Notes: a model not told the origin generated them from the sequence alone. 56,939 nt of DNA from Candidatus Moraniibacteriota bacterium (GCA_018499985.2 JAHBAT020000007.1:1-56939), one strand, 5' to 3'. Shown: positions 32,212 through 40,822, numbered from the stretch's first letter. A program made the numbers and translations.

Positions 32212-33231
32212 ATGCAAACATATATTTTTTATGTCACGGGCATGCATTGTAAAAGCTGTGTCTTCATTACAGAGGATGAGTTAAGTATGGTTCCAAGTAT
32301 CACCAAAGCTCAGTCAGATTTAGTTTCTGAAACCGTAGAGATTACTGGTGAATTTGGAGAAAAAGAACCTACGAGTATTGCCGAAGAATTGAGTGTCTTA
32401 TTACAGCCCCATGGCTACACTTTGTCAGTAGAAAAACCAGCTGCCAAAAGTTCTCGCAAGGACTTTCTTTTGGCCTTTCCTATTGCCCTTGGGTTTATCA
32501 TGGCTTTTGTTTTGTTACAAAAGACCGGCTTCGTGAATCTCATTGATGCTAGCAATGTTTCCTACGGTACTGCCTTTCTGATTGGTATTATTGCTTCGCT
32601 TTCTACTTGTATGGCAGTAGTAGGCGGATTAGTGTTGTCTCTCTCAGCAAGTTTTGCTCAAGAAGGTGATAAGTGGAGGCCTCAAGCACTCTTCCATGTA
32701 GGACGTTTAGTGTCATTCTTCCTTCTGGGAGGAGTGATAGGGTCTTTGGGCGCTCGTTTTACTTTGAACACCAGCGGGATATTTATTCTGAGCTTTGTGG
32801 TAGGCATCGTGATGCTCATTTTAGGTATTAACCTCTTGAATATTTTTCCTTGGGCTAAGAAACTTCAACCATCGATGCCAAAATTCTTCTCAAGACATGC
32901 CTTAGAAGTAACGAAACTCAATCATGCTTTGACACCACTTCTGATTGGTACAGCAACCTTTTTCTTGCCATGTGGATTTACACAGTCAATGCAAATCTAC
33001 ACACTTGGAACAGGTAGTTTTTTGACAGGAGCTTTTACTATGTTTGCTTTTGCTTTGGGAACTCTCCCAGTCTTAGCTCTCATTAGCTTTAGTTCATTTA
33101 GTATTCAGGAAAGTAAACAAGCGGGAGTATTCTTCAAAACAGCTGGTCTCATTGTCATTGCTTTTGCTTTGTTTAATCTCATTAACAGCCTCGTAGTAAT
33201 AGGGTTTATTCGTCCAGTTTTTAACTTCTAA
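32212..33231 (+). CDS. HMA domain fused to TauE/SafE-DsbD-type membrane protein
   Basis: 339 residues. An N-terminal heavy-metal-associated domain (GMHCKSCVFITED, residues 10-22) is linked to six to seven membrane helices of the sulfite exporter/UreH/DsbD-like superfamily, with conserved helix motifs ASLSTCMAVVGGLVLS and ATFFLPCGFTQSMQIY. The paired STC and PCGF motifs contain cysteines placed like the DsbD redox pair. Related proteins occur with copper and cytochrome oxidase assembly genes. A function in passing copper or electrons across the membrane is inferred from the domain combination. Confidence 0.85.
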   Translation: MQTYIFYVTGMHCKSCVFITEDELSMVPSITKAQSDLVSETVEITGEFGEKEPTSIAEELSVLLQPHGYTLSVEKPAAKSSRKDFLLAFPIALGFIMAFVLLQKTGFVNLIDASNVSYGTAFLIGIIASLSTCMAVVGGLVLSLSASFAQEGDKWRPQALFHVGRLVSFFLLGGVIGSLGARFTLNTSGIFILSFVVGIVMLILGINLLNIFPWAKKLQPSMPKFFSRHALEVTKLNHALTPLLIGTATFFLPCGFTQSMQIYTLGTGSFLTGAFTMFAFALGTLPVLALISFSSFSIQESKQAGVFFKTAGLIVIAFALFNLINSLVVIGFIRPVFNF

Positions 33232-33240
33232 AGAAAATAT

Positions 33241-33648
33241 ATGTTTAAATTATTTGGTTTTATTATAGTCATGGTCATAGGTCTTTTCGGATCCATGTAT
33301 TTCTTACAACAAAAAGCAAAGAGTACACCAAACACAGATACATCTCAGGTATCAACAGAAAAAGTTGTAGAGATGGTTGATGGTAAGCAAATCATTCAGA
33401 TCAAGGCGAAGGCAGGATATTTTCCTATGAAAGTGACCGCTCAGGCTGGTGTACCTACAACGCTTAGAGTTACTACTAAGGGTACTTTCGACTGTTCAGC
33501 AGGTGTCCGTATACCCAGTATGAACATTAGCGAATCCTTGCCGTCTACAGGGATGACAGATATTGATCTTGGTACTCCAAAGAGCGGTAAGCTAGCTGGT
33601 ACGTGTAGTATGGGCATGTATCCATTCGAGATTGATTTTCAAGGCTAA
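33241..33648 (+). CDS. Membrane-anchored cupredoxin-like protein
   Basis: 135 residues. The N-terminal signal anchor (FGFIIVMVIGLFGSMYFL) is followed by a cupredoxin-like beta-sandwich with IQIKAKAGYFPMKVTAQAG, TLRVTTKGTFDCSAGVRIP and a C-terminal GTCSMGMYPFEI. The Cys and Met residues of TCSMGM fit copper ligation at the loop used by cupredoxins. It directly follows the HMA/TauE-like gene and precedes the CuA protein. Likely binds copper outside the cell membrane. Confidence 0.82.
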   Translation: MFKLFGFIIVMVIGLFGSMYFLQQKAKSTPNTDTSQVSTEKVVEMVDGKQIIQIKAKAGYFPMKVTAQAGVPTTLRVTTKGTFDCSAGVRIPSMNISESLPSTGMTDIDLGTPKSGKLAGTCSMGMYPFEIDFQG

Positions 33649-33652
33649 ATAT

Positions 33653-34210
33653 ATGTGGAAAGGAATTGTTTTAGCTATCGGGTTACTTGCCATCATGGAA
33701 GGGTTGTCTTGGTATGCTCTTGGGTTAAACAAAGTTGATGAAGAAGTAAAGGAAAAAGCTCCTGTTAAAGAAACTGTAAAAGAAGAGCCTCAGACTGAAT
33801 TGCCAACACCTACGTCAGAGAAAACTCCCGAGCCAGAAGTTACTACTTCTGAAGAGAGTCAGGAGGATACTTCTGGAATGGGTAGCGCATCTAGTTCTGA
33901 TTATCCAAAAATAACTACTGAAGTAGTCAATGGAAGAACAGAACGAACTATCCATATGGGAGTGCGAAAGTGGGTTTGGGAACCTTCGACTTTACGAGTC
34001 AGGCAAGGAGAGCTTGTGAGACTAGTGATTCACAATGCGGATGTGCGTCACCCACTTGTAATACCAGATCTAGGTATTGAAGCGGATGTACCACCAGAAG
34101 GAGCAGTGGTGGAATTTGAAGCCAAGAAGAAAGGATCCTTCCATTTTCTTTGTGGAACGTACTGTGGAGTAGGTCATGCTGAAATGCAAGGGACGTTGAT
34201 TGTAGAATAA
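33653..34210 (+). CDS. Membrane-anchored CuA-domain protein (Cox2/NosZ-like)
   Basis: 185 residues from ATG 33653 (the frame opens earlier inside the previous gene). An N-terminal membrane anchor, a Pro/Glu/Lys/Thr-rich linker (about residues 30-80) and a C-terminal cupredoxin domain are visible. The domain carries the complete binuclear CuA signature CGTYCGVGHAEM (Cys-x3-Cys-x3-His-x2-Met) and an upstream His in NADVRHPLVI. This is the copper centre of cytochrome oxidase subunit II and nitrous oxide reductase. No oxidase subunit I lies nearby, so it is a stand-alone copper electron-transfer or copper-storage protein. Confidence 0.88.
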   Translation: MWKGIVLAIGLLAIMEGLSWYALGLNKVDEEVKEKAPVKETVKEEPQTELPTPTSEKTPEPEVTTSEESQEDTSGMGSASSSDYPKITTEVVNGRTERTIHMGVRKWVWEPSTLRVRQGELVRLVIHNADVRHPLVIPDLGIEADVPPEGAVVEFEAKKKGSFHFLCGTYCGVGHAEMQGTLIVE

Positions 34211-34223
34211 TTTTGATATAACA

Positions 34224-34248
34224 AAAACCACCTTATTCAGGTGGTTTT
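34224..34248 (+). terminator. Terminator of the copper operon
   Basis: AAAACCACC-TTATTCA-GGTGGTTTT followed by GTGTTTTT. Confidence 0.85.
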
Positions 34249-34265
34249 GTGTTTTTCTACACTTT

Positions 34266-34805
34266 TTACTTGATCACACAACTCTTAAGCATGGGCGATC
34301 CAATAGTGGCACTATTGCCTTCACCAATAAGAGTTACAGCCTGACCCTTTTTGAAATCTACAACTTTATCATGTTCACTGGGTTTCATATAACACATTGG
34401 TCCAGAGAAATCATATTGACCATCGGTAAGCCTTACGATAATTTCATTATCAAAGGTACCGTTATCAACACTAGCTACTTTTCCAGATAGTTCGATAAGC
34501 TTTCCTTTATACTTAACATCAGCTGAGACTTCATTCTCCTTGTAATCTTTTGCAAGCACAGCACTTGTTACGGTTACTTCAGGAGCTTTGGGTTGTTCTG
34601 GGTCAGGGGCTTTTTCTGCCACCTTCTCTTCTTTTTGTTCGGAAGGAGTTTCCTTTGAAGGGGAAGCTGATTTATTATCTCCATTACTTCCAATGGCTCC
34701 AAAGATTATAAAAATACCGATAAGAATAACCCACCATCTCTTATACCAAGCTTTCTTTTGAGGAGTGTTTTGAGTCTCTCCTGTAGACTGAGGATTCTGA
34801 TCCAT
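34266..34805 (-). CDS. Membrane-anchored tRNA_anti-like (OB-fold) protein
   Basis: 179 residues. A short cytoplasmic start (MDQNPQSTG), one membrane helix (RWWVILIGIFIIFGAIG), a Lys/Glu/Pro linker, and a C-terminal domain with AKDYKENEVSADVKYKGKLIELSGKV, IVRLTDGQ, and DFKKGQAVTLIGEG, matching the tRNA_anti-like family (a small OB-fold of unknown function). The 5' untranslated region is about 208 nt, with its own promoter and strong alternative pairings, so the gene is probably controlled at RNA level. It is convergent with the copper operon. Confidence 0.82.
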   Translation of the reverse strand: MDQNPQSTGETQNTPQKKAWYKRWWVILIGIFIIFGAIGSNGDNKSASPSKETPSEQKEEKVAEKAPDPEQPKAPEVTVTSAVLAKDYKENEVSADVKYKGKLIELSGKVASVDNGTFDNEIIVRLTDGQYDFSGPMCYMKPSEHDKVVDFKKGQAVTLIGEGNSATIGSPMLKSCVIK

Positions 34806-35013
34806 ATAATTGTTGCTAAGGATTATTTAATTATGTATCAAATCTAGATTTTTAAGGTACACAAAGGGCCCCACAATCCGGCGGTAACCTTTCGATCACC
34901 CAGTAGCTCTTTCGAGTACTGACCTTAGCAACAAGTACCGGCTGTGAGGCCGTTTCTGTTGCTAAGGATTTATTGCGCCATGCTCACATTTCTATGAGTT
35001 TAGGCTGGATTGT
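34806..35013 (-). promoter_or_regulatory. Switch-like structured 5' leader (riboswitch candidate)
   Basis: Leader between the promoter and the ATG at 34805. On the minus strand CCTTAGCAAC (34967-34958), GTTGCTAAGG (34932-34923) and CCTTAGCAAC again (34821-34812) occur in that order. The central copy can pair perfectly with either side, and the last copy ends 6 nt before the start codon. Further helices: CAGTACTC-GAAA-GAGCTACTG, GGTGA/TTACC, GGC-CTCACA-GCC, CTCA/TGAG, and long-range CAATCC/GGATTG that closes the domain. This is the architecture of an RNA switch controlling translation; no known class is recognised. Confidence 0.65.
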
Positions 35014-35019
35014 ACCCCC

Positions 35020-35048
35020 AGTATATCTTTTTAAAGTACTTTTATCAA
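35020..35048 (-). promoter_or_regulatory. Promoter of the tRNA_anti-like gene
   Basis: Minus strand TTGATA, 17-nt spacer, TATACT; transcription would begin near 35013. Confidence 0.8.
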
Positions 35049-35073
35049 TATAGAGCTTTATATCAGGGTGGTT

Positions 35074-36393
35074 TCATCTTTTTAGGGTTATTTGCTTATT
35101 GGCTAGATATATTCTGCTTTTCAAACATCCAAGAATTTCTCTTTTTTCTTCATTTGAGCCTTCTTTGAGTACATACTTCGCATATCCTCGAATATCAACA
35201 CCTTTTGCATCCACCTTATCTTTTGTCCCTAGAAAGAATTTCTCCATTTTAGAGAATCTTTCTATATCCTCTGAAATTTTTGATTTTAGTTCTATTTCAT
35301 TTAGATTAATCTTATCTAAAAGTTCTTCGAATTGTCTGAGAATCTCCTTTTCTTCGGTATAACCACACTTACACTGTTTATCTCTAGCTTTAGTACAACC
35401 ATAATAAATATATCTTTGAACGGAGCCATTTTTAAGTTTCTTAAATTTCTCATCAGCACATATACCTGACTCACAGAGTCCGCAGGTCATCATTTTGGTA
35501 AAAGCGAATTCTTTACCTTCAACTCGGAGTATCTGGCTTTTTACTTGTCTTTGAACCTGATCAAAAAGTTCTTTGGTAATGATTGGTTCATGCTTACCTG
35601 TATACCAATTACCAGAGTTCTTTGGATATTCAAATACACCGTAATAGAAAGTGCTTTCTAGGATTCTATAGATATTTCCTAAGCTTAGATGCTTTTTGCC
35701 ATTCGCAGTTCTAAAATTAAGTTCAAAGGTAAGCCAGTTATGTAGCTTTCTGCCACTCCATTGTTCATAGGCGACTTTTTCAAACATCTTTTTAATGACA
35801 GGGGCTCTTTCTGGATCAATAAGAGTTTCACATTTTCGATCCATCCTTTTTTCCTTCATGTAACCAGTGGGGGCTGGGTTAGGCCAGAGACCCATTTCTA
35901 CTCTAGTCCGAAGTCCTCGTTTAACATTAATACTCTTATTGTCATTTTCAAGTTTGGCCTGACTACAGAGAATCATAAGAAGAAACTTCTCATTAGGGGA
36001 GTTTTTGAATATCTGTCCGTAAGTACGTATCTCCATTAAGTGTTGCTGATCCATCAAATCTACGACACTTCCTAAATCTCCTGCATTACGAGAGAGGCGG
36101 TCAGGAGCCCAGGTGAGAATGCCGTTAAATCTGCCCCTTCTGATATCTTCTAGTATTTCTTTGTAGACTGGACGCTGACCTGACTCCTTAGCACTATGAG
36201 ACTCCCTTCTGATCTCAACTATTTCAAGGTCATCTCGTTCAGCTTGCTGAAGCATCTCTTTGATTTGAGAATCAATAGAAAGGACTTGTCGCTCTTCAGA
36301 TTCGGTTGATTTTCGGGCGTAGAGGACGTACCTGATCTTTTGGATAGGTTGGACTATCTCGTCACCAATTCGGGCTGTTGTGTGCGTTTCCAT
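35074..36393 (-). CDS. Second large serine recombinase
   Basis: 439 residues from ATG 36393 (a TTG at 36417 is possible). Resolvase domain RYVLYARKSTESEERQVLSI with catalytic Ser in RKSTE and DRLSRNAGDLG; recombinase domain (GLWPNPAPTGYMKEKRM, GRKLHNWLTFEL, STFYYGVFEY); zinc ribbon CGLCESGICADE...YYGCTKARDKQCKCG; shorter C-terminal coiled coil than the recombinase at the left end. Its stop is a normal one, not in a tRNA. It stands between the switch-leader gene and the packaging genes, and may be the integrase of a nested element or act as an accessory recombinase. Confidence 0.92.
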   Translation of the reverse strand: METHTTARIGDEIVQPIQKIRYVLYARKSTESEERQVLSIDSQIKEMLQQAERDDLEIVEIRRESHSAKESGQRPVYKEILEDIRRGRFNGILTWAPDRLSRNAGDLGSVVDLMDQQHLMEIRTYGQIFKNSPNEKFLLMILCSQAKLENDNKSINVKRGLRTRVEMGLWPNPAPTGYMKEKRMDRKCETLIDPERAPVIKKMFEKVAYEQWSGRKLHNWLTFELNFRTANGKKHLSLGNIYRILESTFYYGVFEYPKNSGNWYTGKHEPIITKELFDQVQRQVKSQILRVEGKEFAFTKMMTCGLCESGICADEKFKKLKNGSVQRYIYYGCTKARDKQCKCGYTEEKEILRQFEELLDKINLNEIELKSKISEDIERFSKMEKFFLGTKDKVDAKGVDIRGYAKYVLKEGSNEEKREILGCLKSRIYLANKQITLKR

Positions 36394-36479
36394 GTATCTA
36401 TTGATGACGCACTTCAATAGATTTGCTAAGTCTATGCAAAAACAGTGATTTATCGCATAATAGCACTTTGAAAAAAAGG

Positions 36480-37997
36480 CTATTCTACATCAACATAATC
36501 ATTGTAGTAAACAATATCGCTTTCATCGCAGTATCTTCCAACCCACATCATAAGAATAGTGCCTTCTTTCGAATGTTTTGCCATGAGGGCATTAATGAGT
36601 AATGAGAAAGCATCTGCTATATCATCGTGTTTTTCTATTCCAAATCCAATGAGTTGTTTGATGAGATCTTCACAACCTTGCTTAGGAAACTTAATTAGCC
36701 CTGACTTAATGGCTGTAGAAGTAAGGCTAAGACGTGTTCTTTTGTCACCTTTTGGTTTTATAGCAGTAGCCTTGATGCCTTCATGTTCAAGCATTTGAGG
36801 CAAGGCTTCTTGATAAGCGACACTTTCCACGAAGATTTCTCCTTCTTTTTGTTTCCGCATATGAGTTGTTGATATTTCCTTTATAAGTTCTACTTGAGCT
36901 GGGAAATTTAGTTTTTTAGAGATGACTGTAGGCAGAATATAGATTCGTAGCTTTTCAGAACGTGAATAGACATGAGCCATAACGATAGCCGTTTCATCGG
37001 CAGCTTCTTTGGATGAAATAGCTAGATCAACCCCAATATAAGTACCACGGTAACCCGGGTGATTTTCACCCGGTAAGTCATCGTAGTACTGAAGCCATTC
37101 AGGATAAATAACCTGATCGTCACTTGGGATAATACGAAGTAAGTATTCTCTTTGCCAAGATACCTCGCTTCCCACTTTTTTCTTTTCTTCTTCCAGAGCG
37201 TTCTCATCAGGGTACTTACCTTTCCAAAGACAGTAATCATTCCGATCGAGTAGGGGGTATTGCTTAAATACTCCCGAGCTACGACCTTCTACTACCTCAG
37301 TCTTTATTTTCATTAACAGAGAATCTTCATGTAAGAGGTTACCTACAATGATAAGGCGAGTATTTCTATCTCCTGTAGGGATGACTTCGCCACGGAGCCA
37401 GTTATACGTCTTTTCTCGACCTTCTCTTGTTTTGGTAGATTGTACATCTTCAACGTCATCACAAATAAGAAGGTCAGGGCGGTGCTCATTATGGCGAATA
37501 CCTCGAATACTTTGCTCTGTAGAAGCAACAGTAATGCGAGCATTGTGTTTTTTGAAGACCAAAGAGAATGATCCCCATTCGTCGCTTTCTTCTTTGAAGG
37601 GCCCAAGATCACGTTTTAAGAGCTCGTTACTTTCCAATTCGGTACGAATATTCATCATGTGCTGTTTGGCCTGTACTCTAGTTTGAGTAAAGATTACGCA
37701 GAACTTTTTTTGTTGTTTTCCGAGAATTGCCCAAAGAGGGTAAGCCGTTGTGATAATAGTAGACTTACCTGATCCACGAAAAGCCACCACATAAAGATTT
37801 TCTTTTGGATTTGATTCTAGAAGGTGAAAGAGCTCTTTCTGGAAGTCAGCTGTCTCATACTTCACATAGTGGGCGTAATAGAAGTGGAAAAAATAAAGGA
37901 AGCTTTCTTTGCTAATACTGGTACGAATTGCTCTATCTTTCATCATTTTTTTAACGAGTGATGTAGAGAGAATGTGTGCTGTTTTATTCTTAGTCAT
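36480..37997 (-). CDS. terL: Terminase large subunit
   Basis: 505 residues. The ATPase half has Walker A AFRGSGKST (residues 72-80), Walker B DLLICDDVED and a coupling-type motif IIVGNLL. The C-terminal RNase H-like nuclease half has the metal-binding IGVDLAISSKEAADET and HDDIADAFSLL. This is the packaging motor and nuclease of tailed phages. It overlaps the small-subunit gene by 4 bases and is the last gene of a minus-strand packaging operon. No portal or capsid gene follows, so the element may package with a helper's capsid. Confidence 0.9.
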   Translation of the reverse strand: MTKNKTAHILSTSLVKKMMKDRAIRTSISKESFLYFFHFYYAHYVKYETADFQKELFHLLESNPKENLYVVAFRGSGKSTIITTAYPLWAILGKQQKKFCVIFTQTRVQAKQHMMNIRTELESNELLKRDLGPFKEESDEWGSFSLVFKKHNARITVASTEQSIRGIRHNEHRPDLLICDDVEDVQSTKTREGREKTYNWLRGEVIPTGDRNTRLIIVGNLLHEDSLLMKIKTEVVEGRSSGVFKQYPLLDRNDYCLWKGKYPDENALEEEKKKVGSEVSWQREYLLRIIPSDDQVIYPEWLQYYDDLPGENHPGYRGTYIGVDLAISSKEAADETAIVMAHVYSRSEKLRIYILPTVISKKLNFPAQVELIKEISTTHMRKQKEGEIFVESVAYQEALPQMLEHEGIKATAIKPKGDKRTRLSLTSTAIKSGLIKFPKQGCEDLIKQLIGFGIEKHDDIADAFSLLINALMAKHSKEGTILMMWVGRYCDESDIVYYNDYVDVE

Positions 37998-38401
37998 ACG
38001 TGTTTTTTAACCTGTTTAAGAGATTGAGATTTAGTGAGTGATGCTAGCTTCAAAGCTTGGCGAACTACCTTTTCCTGTGAGGGAGTGAGACTTTGGATGT
38101 CTTCGGCAGTGGTAATTTCAAGCTTGTTTTTATAGTTATCATTTCGGTGACGGAGCCAGAAGCTAATGGCTGACCAATTCTTTTCTTTAATCATGGTAAG
38201 GAGTTGGCTTTCGCTCATGTCATTTACAAAAGCTACTCCTAAGGCCATAGCTTCATCCATTGCTTTTGCAAAAGGAGGATCATCTTTGCGCCAGCGATAG
38301 ATACTGTTTCGTGATATACCTGTTTTTTCACAAGCCACTTGGACAATGGGAACTTTCTGCAGTTCTTCTAGGAATTGTTTGGTGAGTTTACTTTTCTTCA
38401 T
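37994..38401 (-). CDS. Terminase small subunit-like DNA-binding protein
   Basis: 135 residues. An N-terminal helix-turn-helix (VAGCEKTGISRNSIYRWRKDD-like region, here VACEKTGISRNSIYRWRKDD) is followed by helices (FAKAMDEAMALG, FVNDMSESQLLTMIKEKNWSA) common in phage small terminase subunits and HTH proteins of that type. It overlaps terL and the upstream methyltransferase gene, so it is in one operon. It would recognise the packaging site on element DNA. Confidence 0.8.
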   Translation of the reverse strand: MKKSKLTKQFLEELQKVPIVQVACEKTGISRNSIYRWRKDDPPFAKAMDEAMALGVAFVNDMSESQLLTMIKEKNWSAISFWLRHRNDNYKNKLEITTAEDIQSLTPSQEKVVRQALKLASLTKSQSLKQVKKHV

Positions 38402-39668
38402 AGAATTTCTTTATAACGGTTGCTTTCTTGCCAGTCAGCTTTTCGTAACGACGTATAGCGAGATCACAAAAGACTTCTGATATTTCAGTAGAATAAACAA
38501 CTCGACCCAGTTGTTCTGAGGCAATCATGGTACTCCCTGATCCAGAGAAAGCATCAAAAATGATGTCTCCTGGTTTGGTACAGCGGAGGATAGCTTTTTG
38601 GTGGAGATCAGGATTCTTTTCGGTTGGATGGTTATATTGATTGCCAGCTAGCCGTTTCACTGCCCAAACGTTAGAGGCATATTCAAAGAGCTCATTGCCT
38701 GTGCCAGCTTCCTTATTCATCACTTCATTGAGGTTTTTGAACTCAGGAGAAAGAAAGGGTCTGCCGAGTGTTCCATAGCAACAAAACTCAAGGACTTTGT
38801 TAAAAGCCACTGCAGGGCAAGGAGAGGCATTATTCTTGAGCCAGATATTCAGCCTTCGATTAGTAATACCAAGCTCATTGTATATAGTTTGGAAGACCCA
38901 TACCCAAGCTTCGTCACACCACATAAAGACGTGAAGATTTTTCTCAGAGTAGGGGATAACATTTTCAAGAACGGTCTTAATGAAGTTTTTATATTCTTTA
39001 GGAGTCTTGTTGTCGTCTACCTTCCCACCATACGACGACTTATTACCAACGCCTTTGTCATAGTCGAGTGAGATATTGTACGGAGGGTCGCAATAGATCA
39101 TGTAAGCGGTATCAGTGCCAAAGAGAGCTTGGATAGCTTTTGGATCGGTAGCACTAGCACAGAGCAATTTATGTTTCCCCATGATGATAAGGTCACCACG
39201 CTTAGTATTCGGCTTTTTGATTTTATCCAGCTCCTTATCAATATCGAAGATATCTGGAATAACTTCATTTTCTTTATCCCAGAAAGAGACGAGTTCCATA
39301 CCATCAAAACCAGCATTGGAAAGAATATCTAAATCAAAATGTTTGAGTAGGTCATAATCCCAATCACCACCCAGTTTATTGGAGCCAATAAGGTATTCTT
39401 TGGCTTCTGTTTGAGTGAGCTTTCTGTTTGGAGTGCGGATATCAATAAGTTCCTCTCCACGACCGAGAAGCTGCAGTGCTTTAATGCGCTGATGTCCAGC
39501 GAGAATCGTGCCGTCATAATCTATGGCAGGAATTTCAACTAAGTTAAATTTCTTGAGACTTCGCTTGAGGTCCGACATTTGCTTGTCGGTGATCTGTCGA
39601 GGGTTGATCTCGTAAGGTACAAGATCGTTTACACGTTTTTGAACCGTAGTCCACGATAGTTTTTTCAT
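38388..39668 (-). CDS. ParB-like domain fused to DNA adenine methyltransferase
   Basis: 426 residues. The N-terminal ParB/sulfiredoxin-like domain (about 1-100) has YEINPRQITDKQMSDLKRSL and GHQRIKALQLLG. The beta-class site-specific methyltransferase (about 160-415) has catalytic DPPYNISLDYDKG near residue 193 and SAM motif DAFSGSGSTMIASEQLGR near the C-terminus. Such fusions are common in phages and their packaging regions. It is the first of three overlapping minus-strand genes with the terminase subunits. It may protect the element from host restriction or mark packaging sites. Confidence 0.88.
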   Translation of the reverse strand: MKKLSWTTVQKRVNDLVPYEINPRQITDKQMSDLKRSLKKFNLVEIPAIDYDGTILAGHQRIKALQLLGRGEELIDIRTPNRKLTQTEAKEYLIGSNKLGGDWDYDLLKHFDLDILSNAGFDGMELVSFWDKENEVIPDIFDIDKELDKIKKPNTKRGDLIIMGKHKLLCASATDPKAIQALFGTDTAYMIYCDPPYNISLDYDKGVGNKSSYGGKVDDNKTPKEYKNFIKTVLENVIPYSEKNLHVFMWCDEAWVWVFQTIYNELGITNRRLNIWLKNNASPCPAVAFNKVLEFCCYGTLGRPFLSPEFKNLNEVMNKEAGTGNELFEYASNVWAVKRLAGNQYNHPTEKNPDLHQKAILRCTKPGDIIFDAFSGSGSTMIASEQLGRVVYSTEISEVFCDLAIRRYEKLTGKKATVIKKFYEEK

Positions 39669-39685
39669 ACATTTTTTATAAAAAT

Positions 39686-39713
39686 AAAAGCCTAATTATA
39701 GGATTAGGCTTTT
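39686..39713. terminator. Bidirectional terminator
   Basis: AAAAGCCTAAT-TATAGG-ATTAGGCTTTT, perfect 11-bp stem between two minus-strand transcription units. Confidence 0.8.
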
Positions 39714-39741
39714 AGTAAAGAATGTATAAGAATTTTTTGTA

Positions 39742-40521
39742 CTACACTTTTTGTCGTCTTTTTTTCCTGTAAGAGATTACTTTTCCAATACTACCTTGGT
39801 CTAAGCTTTCAGTGAGTGCTTTTGGAAAGCTTTCTTTTACTTTTTTCAAGAGCTCTTTTCTGGGGAGATGGGCATTTTTTTCAATAAAGCGATCTCTTTT
39901 TTGAATAGATTTGTCCCTGCTCTTAAATTGACCAATTTTTATATCAGGGTTTTGATACTTCTTTTGCAAGGGCTCTATTTCTGTTACGTATATTTTCTCT
40001 ACGTAGTTCAAGATATCCCTTTTGCTTGCGTAAGGGCTGATGTGAAGGGTGACTGGATAAACATTGAAATGATCCTCGGTAACATCATGTCCTAGAGAAT
40101 CGTTTTTTGTGAGTCCATCACTTACGAAACATACATTGCAACTATTAGGTTCAGGAGAAATTAAAATTATATTGTGAAAAATGTAGCTTTCTATCATATG
40201 GGACCAGTCTTTTGGGAGTAGTCCATAGACAATTGAAAGTTCCCTAGTTCTTTCTTTGAGTCTTTGATAAAGACTTCTATCAGTAGCATGCTTCCAGTCA
40301 CTATGGGGGATAGACCAAGATCCTTTTTCTGGTAAGGCAATGCCGTTTTCTGGAATATCGTATTCACTGCGAATTTCTGAAACCGTTTGTTGGAAGTGGT
40401 TACTTTCTGTTACAGCACAAAAGTAATTCCAGAGCTTTGTAAATCCTTGGGTTTCATAGAATGCCTTTGTATTTCTTTCGCGATGAAAGTCATCAAGAAA
40501 TTTTGGATACCCGTTATTCAT
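39742..40521 (-). CDS. Hypothetical soluble protein
   Basis: 259 residues, mixed helix and strand, with a very basic C-terminus (SYRKKRRQKV) that suggests nucleic-acid contact. The middle part has MIESYIFHNIILISPEPNSCNVCFV. No family is recognised. It is the last gene of a minus-strand group beginning at 41098 and sits between regulators and the packaging operon, so it belongs to the phage-like part of the island. Confidence 0.65.
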   Translation of the reverse strand: MNNGYPKFLDDFHRERNTKAFYETQGFTKLWNYFCAVTESNHFQQTVSEIRSEYDIPENGIALPEKGSWSIPHSDWKHATDRSLYQRLKERTRELSIVYGLLPKDWSHMIESYIFHNIILISPEPNSCNVCFVSDGLTKNDSLGHDVTEDHFNVYPVTLHISPYASKRDILNYVEKIYVTEIEPLQKKYQNPDIKIGQFKSRDKSIQKRDRFIEKNAHLPRKELLKKVKESFPKALTESLDQGSIGKVISYRKKRRQKV

Positions 40522-40564
40522 AAAAATAAGGGGAGCAGGATAGAACCCTACTCCTTGAAGTTTG

Positions 40565-40813
40565 TTAACCTTTTGAATTTATCGGGTCTTTACTCTTAGG
40601 GTAGGTTCGCTCTTCCTGAAAATCACCTTCCTTGGTTTGAATCTTCACTGATCCGCCATTTTTACCAAGCGTCTTTTTAAGAGATCCGCCTTGTGTAGCT
40701 AGTGTTTTGGTAGGAAAGCTCTTTACTAGCTTTTTCGACTTATCTTCTCGGAGTTTCCAATTCTCTTTCTTCTCGTCAAAAGTGAGAGTAAGTTTTCGCA
40801 ATTTCTGTGCCAT
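40565..40813 (-). CDS. DUF2188-like small protein
   Basis: 82 residues, basic. The C-terminal half, GGSVKIQTKEGDFQEERTYP followed by KSKDPINSKG, matches the DUF2188 pattern (parallel 'ihk-dG-iqeErTYp-dP-pSkG'). The N-terminal half has a short WKLR strand. DUF2188 proteins are small and of unknown role. It lies 9 bases after the SinR/Cas2-like gene on the same strand and is probably co-transcribed. Confidence 0.65.
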   Translation of the reverse strand: MAQKLRKLTLTFDEKKENWKLREDKSKKLVKSFPTKTLATQGGSLKKTLGKNGGSVKIQTKEGDFQEERTYPKSKDPINSKG

Positions 40814-40822
40814 AGGTTTAAT

